A stretch of DNA of 64,000 bases, from the NCBI RefSeq assembly GCF_023656515.1, contig NZ_JAMOFV010000006.1, positions 520,025 to 584,024 of the forward strand, given 5' to 3'. Each line of letters begins with the position of its first letter. The stretch's first letter is position 1. This DNA is from Clostridium swellfunianum. GTDB taxonomy: Bacteria > Bacillota > Clostridia > Clostridiales > Clostridiaceae. This document shows positions 62,412 to 64,000 of the stretch, one piece after another. Under the pieces are notes generated by a model. It saw only the letters and a program-made list of their open reading frames with translations. It ran no database searches and was not told where the DNA came from. Position numbers and translations under genes: made by a program.

Positions 62412-63323
62412 ATGCTTGGATTTAAAAACATGTCTAGATTGGAGAGACAAGAGGCAGTAAGCGGAATTACTTTTGCAGCTCCATTTATAATAGGAATGAT
62501 AGTCTTTACCTCCTTTCCATTTATAGCATCATTATATCTGAGTTTTACCAACTACGATATGATAAGTACTCCTAAATGGATTGGTTTACAAAATTATAAG
62601 ATACTTTTTACTAAAGACCCTCTGTTTTATACAAGTTTGTGGAACACGTTGTTCCATGTGGTTGTTTCAACACCACTGGGCATAATTGTAGGAATAGCCT
62701 TGGCCTTGCTTCTAAACAGCAAGGTTAAGGGAATATCCGTATACAGAACAATGTATTATTTGCCTAATGTAGTATCAATAGTGGCTATGGCATTTTTGTG
62801 GATGTGGATATTTCAACCTAATTTCGGGCTTATAAACCAAATTCTAGGTTTCTTTGGTATCGAGGGTCCGGGATGGTATATGGATAACACCAGCACCATA
62901 ATACCTAAGCTTACACTTATACTCATGGGCTTATGGACAGCGGGTGGATCTATGGTAATATACCTGGCAGCACTGCAGGATATACCGGGAGAAATTTATG
63001 AGGCAGCTCTTTTAGATGGTGCTGGCTATTTCAGAAAGCTATTTAAAATTACTCTGCCTTTAATAACTCCTACTATATTTTTCAACTTAATTACTACAGT
63101 AATTGGTGGCTTCCAGATGTTTACCCTGTCATATATTATGACGAACGGCGGTCCTGGAACCTCTACCTACTATTTTGGCTACTATTTATACAATAAGGCC
63201 TTCAGTGACTATCAGATGGGTATGGCTAGTGCCATGTCATGGCTGCTGCTGGCAATAACAATGCTTATAACATGGATTATCTTCAAATCTAGTAAAAGAT
63301 GGGTATTTTATCTAGGAGAATAA
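62412..63323 (+). CDS. Carbohydrate ABC transporter permease (MalF type)
   Basis: A 303-residue permease with six membrane helices. The EAA loop is IPGEIYEAALLDGAGYFRKLFKITLPLITPTIF (~residue 195). Partner of the MalG-type permease. The gene order (MalG-like, binding protein, MalF-like) is the reverse of the usual one. GGAG lies eight bases before the ATG at 62412. Confidence 0.93.
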   Translation: MLGFKNMSRLERQEAVSGITFAAPFIIGMIVFTSFPFIASLYLSFTNYDMISTPKWIGLQNYKILFTKDPLFYTSLWNTLFHVVVSTPLGIIVGIALALLLNSKVKGISVYRTMYYLPNVVSIVAMAFLWMWIFQPNFGLINQILGFFGIEGPGWYMDNTSTIIPKLTLILMGLWTAGGSMVIYLAALQDIPGEIYEAALLDGAGYFRKLFKITLPLITPTIFFNLITTVIGGFQMFTLSYIMTNGGPGTSTYYFGYYLYNKAFSDYQMGMASAMSWLLLAITMLITWIIFKSSKRWVFYLGE

Positions 63324-63342
63324 ATTAAAGGGAGATGGGAAA

Positions 63343-64000
63343 ATGAAAAAGCTTTCAAGATTAATTGTTTTAATTTTTGTGGTATCAATGCTGCTTACAG
63401 GATGCTGGAAGGGTGATATAAGCTCTGACACAGCAATGAACAGAGGTGGCGAAGGTACAAAGACTATTACTATGGAACTTCTAAAGGATAATCAGCCTAA
63501 ACCTGATGGAAAAGGTAATGTAGAAGATAATTCACAATTCTTTAAGGGTGGCTTCCCAGCACTTGCTGCCTGGTTGCAGAAAAATGTTCCTGAGGGCTTC
63601 AAGGTTGATGTAAAGGAAGAAGCAACAAAATATGTGTACAGTATTACTTATTCCTTTAAAGACATAAACGAATACAACGAAAAAACTAAAAAGCTTATAG
63701 GTAACGCTAAATATGAGGAATTAGGTCTTAAGCCATCAACCTTAAATGAGGAAGAAGCAAAAGACAGTAATGGAAAAAAGGCATACAAGCTTACATTTAC
63801 AGAGAGCAAAGATGTATTATACGCATCTTCAGCTTGGGCAGTAGAAGGTATATTTAACGATACCAATCTCTTTGATCCGGACCCTCATAAAACAGGAGCT
63901 ATTGGTATGACTGACATATATCAGCTTAAGAGCATTAAGCTAAAAATAGGCGATACTACAAAGGATTTTGATTTAACGAAGGAAGAGAATGCAAGTCTTA
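63343..64000 (+). CDS. Lipoprotein paralogue of the 55246 protein, 5' part
   Basis: Starts at ATG 63343 after GGGAGATGG and is still open at the window end (219 residues seen). Lipobox SMLLTGC (Cys21). The domain aligns with the 55246 protein throughout: TITMELLKDNQPKPDGKGNVEDNS vs TISFTILKDHVKKPDGNGTVEDNS, WLQKNVPEGF vs WLKSNVPAGF, ITYSFKDINEYNEKTKKL vs LSYSFNDIADYNAKTKAL. Whether it also ends in a sortase signal cannot be seen. It is probably part of the importer operon. Confidence 0.85.
   Translation, partial: MKKLSRLIVLIFVVSMLLTGCWKGDISSDTAMNRGGEGTKTITMELLKDNQPKPDGKGNVEDNSQFFKGGFPALAAWLQKNVPEGFKVDVKEEATKYVYSITYSFKDINEYNEKTKKLIGNAKYEELGLKPSTLNEEEAKDSNGKKAYKLTFTESKDVLYASSAWAVEGIFNDTNLFDPDPHKTGAIGMTDIYQLKSIKLKIGDTTKDFDLTKEENASL

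Noticed and set aside
1-64000. CRISPR arrays, tRNA/rRNA genes, prophage
   Set aside because: No regularly spaced repeats, cloverleaf-type sequences or phage structural genes were seen while reading the window.

Overview
The window looks like a piece of a low-GC, strictly anaerobic Firmicute chromosome, most likely Clostridium in the broad sense. This is inferred from AT-rich coding sequence, strong AAAGGAGG ribosome-binding sites, a Met T-box, a glmS ribozyme, a sufCBDSU operon without iscR, a hybrid-cluster protein, a dockerin/C-type-lectin exoprotein and sortase-anchored proteins. I saw no rRNA, tRNA, CRISPR array or intact transposase.

Layout. 0-27 kb is mostly core: the 3' part of hcp, a MATE exporter, cheX, an M16C peptidase, a SWIM/SNF2 helicase, T-box-controlled metG, two small anchored Thr/Ser-rich proteins, a 1060-residue lectin/dockerin/SH3 exoprotein, sufCBDSU, an LCP protein, and ribozyme-controlled glmS. 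Several gaps here hold long fold-back DNA elements (1377-1580, 6871-7152, 7158-7495, 11505-11582, 23469-23531).

27-36.6 kb is accessory. It holds a beta-propeller lipoprotein, a 20-cysteine copper-storage-type protein, a cytochrome P450 relic, two DUF421 membrane proteins with two small helical proteins, a NusG-domain-II protein, a small exported Met-rich protein, two SHOCT-type small membrane proteins, and an OmpR/histidine-kinase pair whose sensor domain is Met/His-rich. Five promoters in this stretch share one architecture: two 11-bp direct repeats of the type CTTCATAnnnn, with the -10 hexamer exactly 16 bp after the start of the second repeat. One of the five lies before the two-component operon itself. 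I infer a local, autoregulated envelope/metal-stress regulon, probably for copper or silver; this is the best candidate for an undescribed system here.

36.7-45.3 kb is an arsenic island in three units: marR-arsM-arsN1; arsR-arsD-arsA-(arsR relic)-arsC-acr3-(HesB-like relic with an in-frame UGA at the selenocysteine position); and a second arsR with an ArsP-type permease and a small CxxC thioredoxin. Together they cover detection, reduction, efflux of inorganic arsenic, methylation, and efflux or acetylation of organoarsenicals.

45.5-64 kb holds an LPQTG surface protein, an NrtR-led NAD salvage operon (PRPP synthetase, nicotinamidase, NAMPT-fold phosphoribosyltransferase, NadE), a class B sortase with an N-acetylglucosamine kinase on the minus strand, and a sugar cluster: a DUF5005 protein, a mannose-6-phosphate-isomerase-like protein and an ABC importer. 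Two paralogous lipoproteins flank the sugar cluster, and the first carries an NPSTG sortase-type tail. The last one runs off the end of the window.
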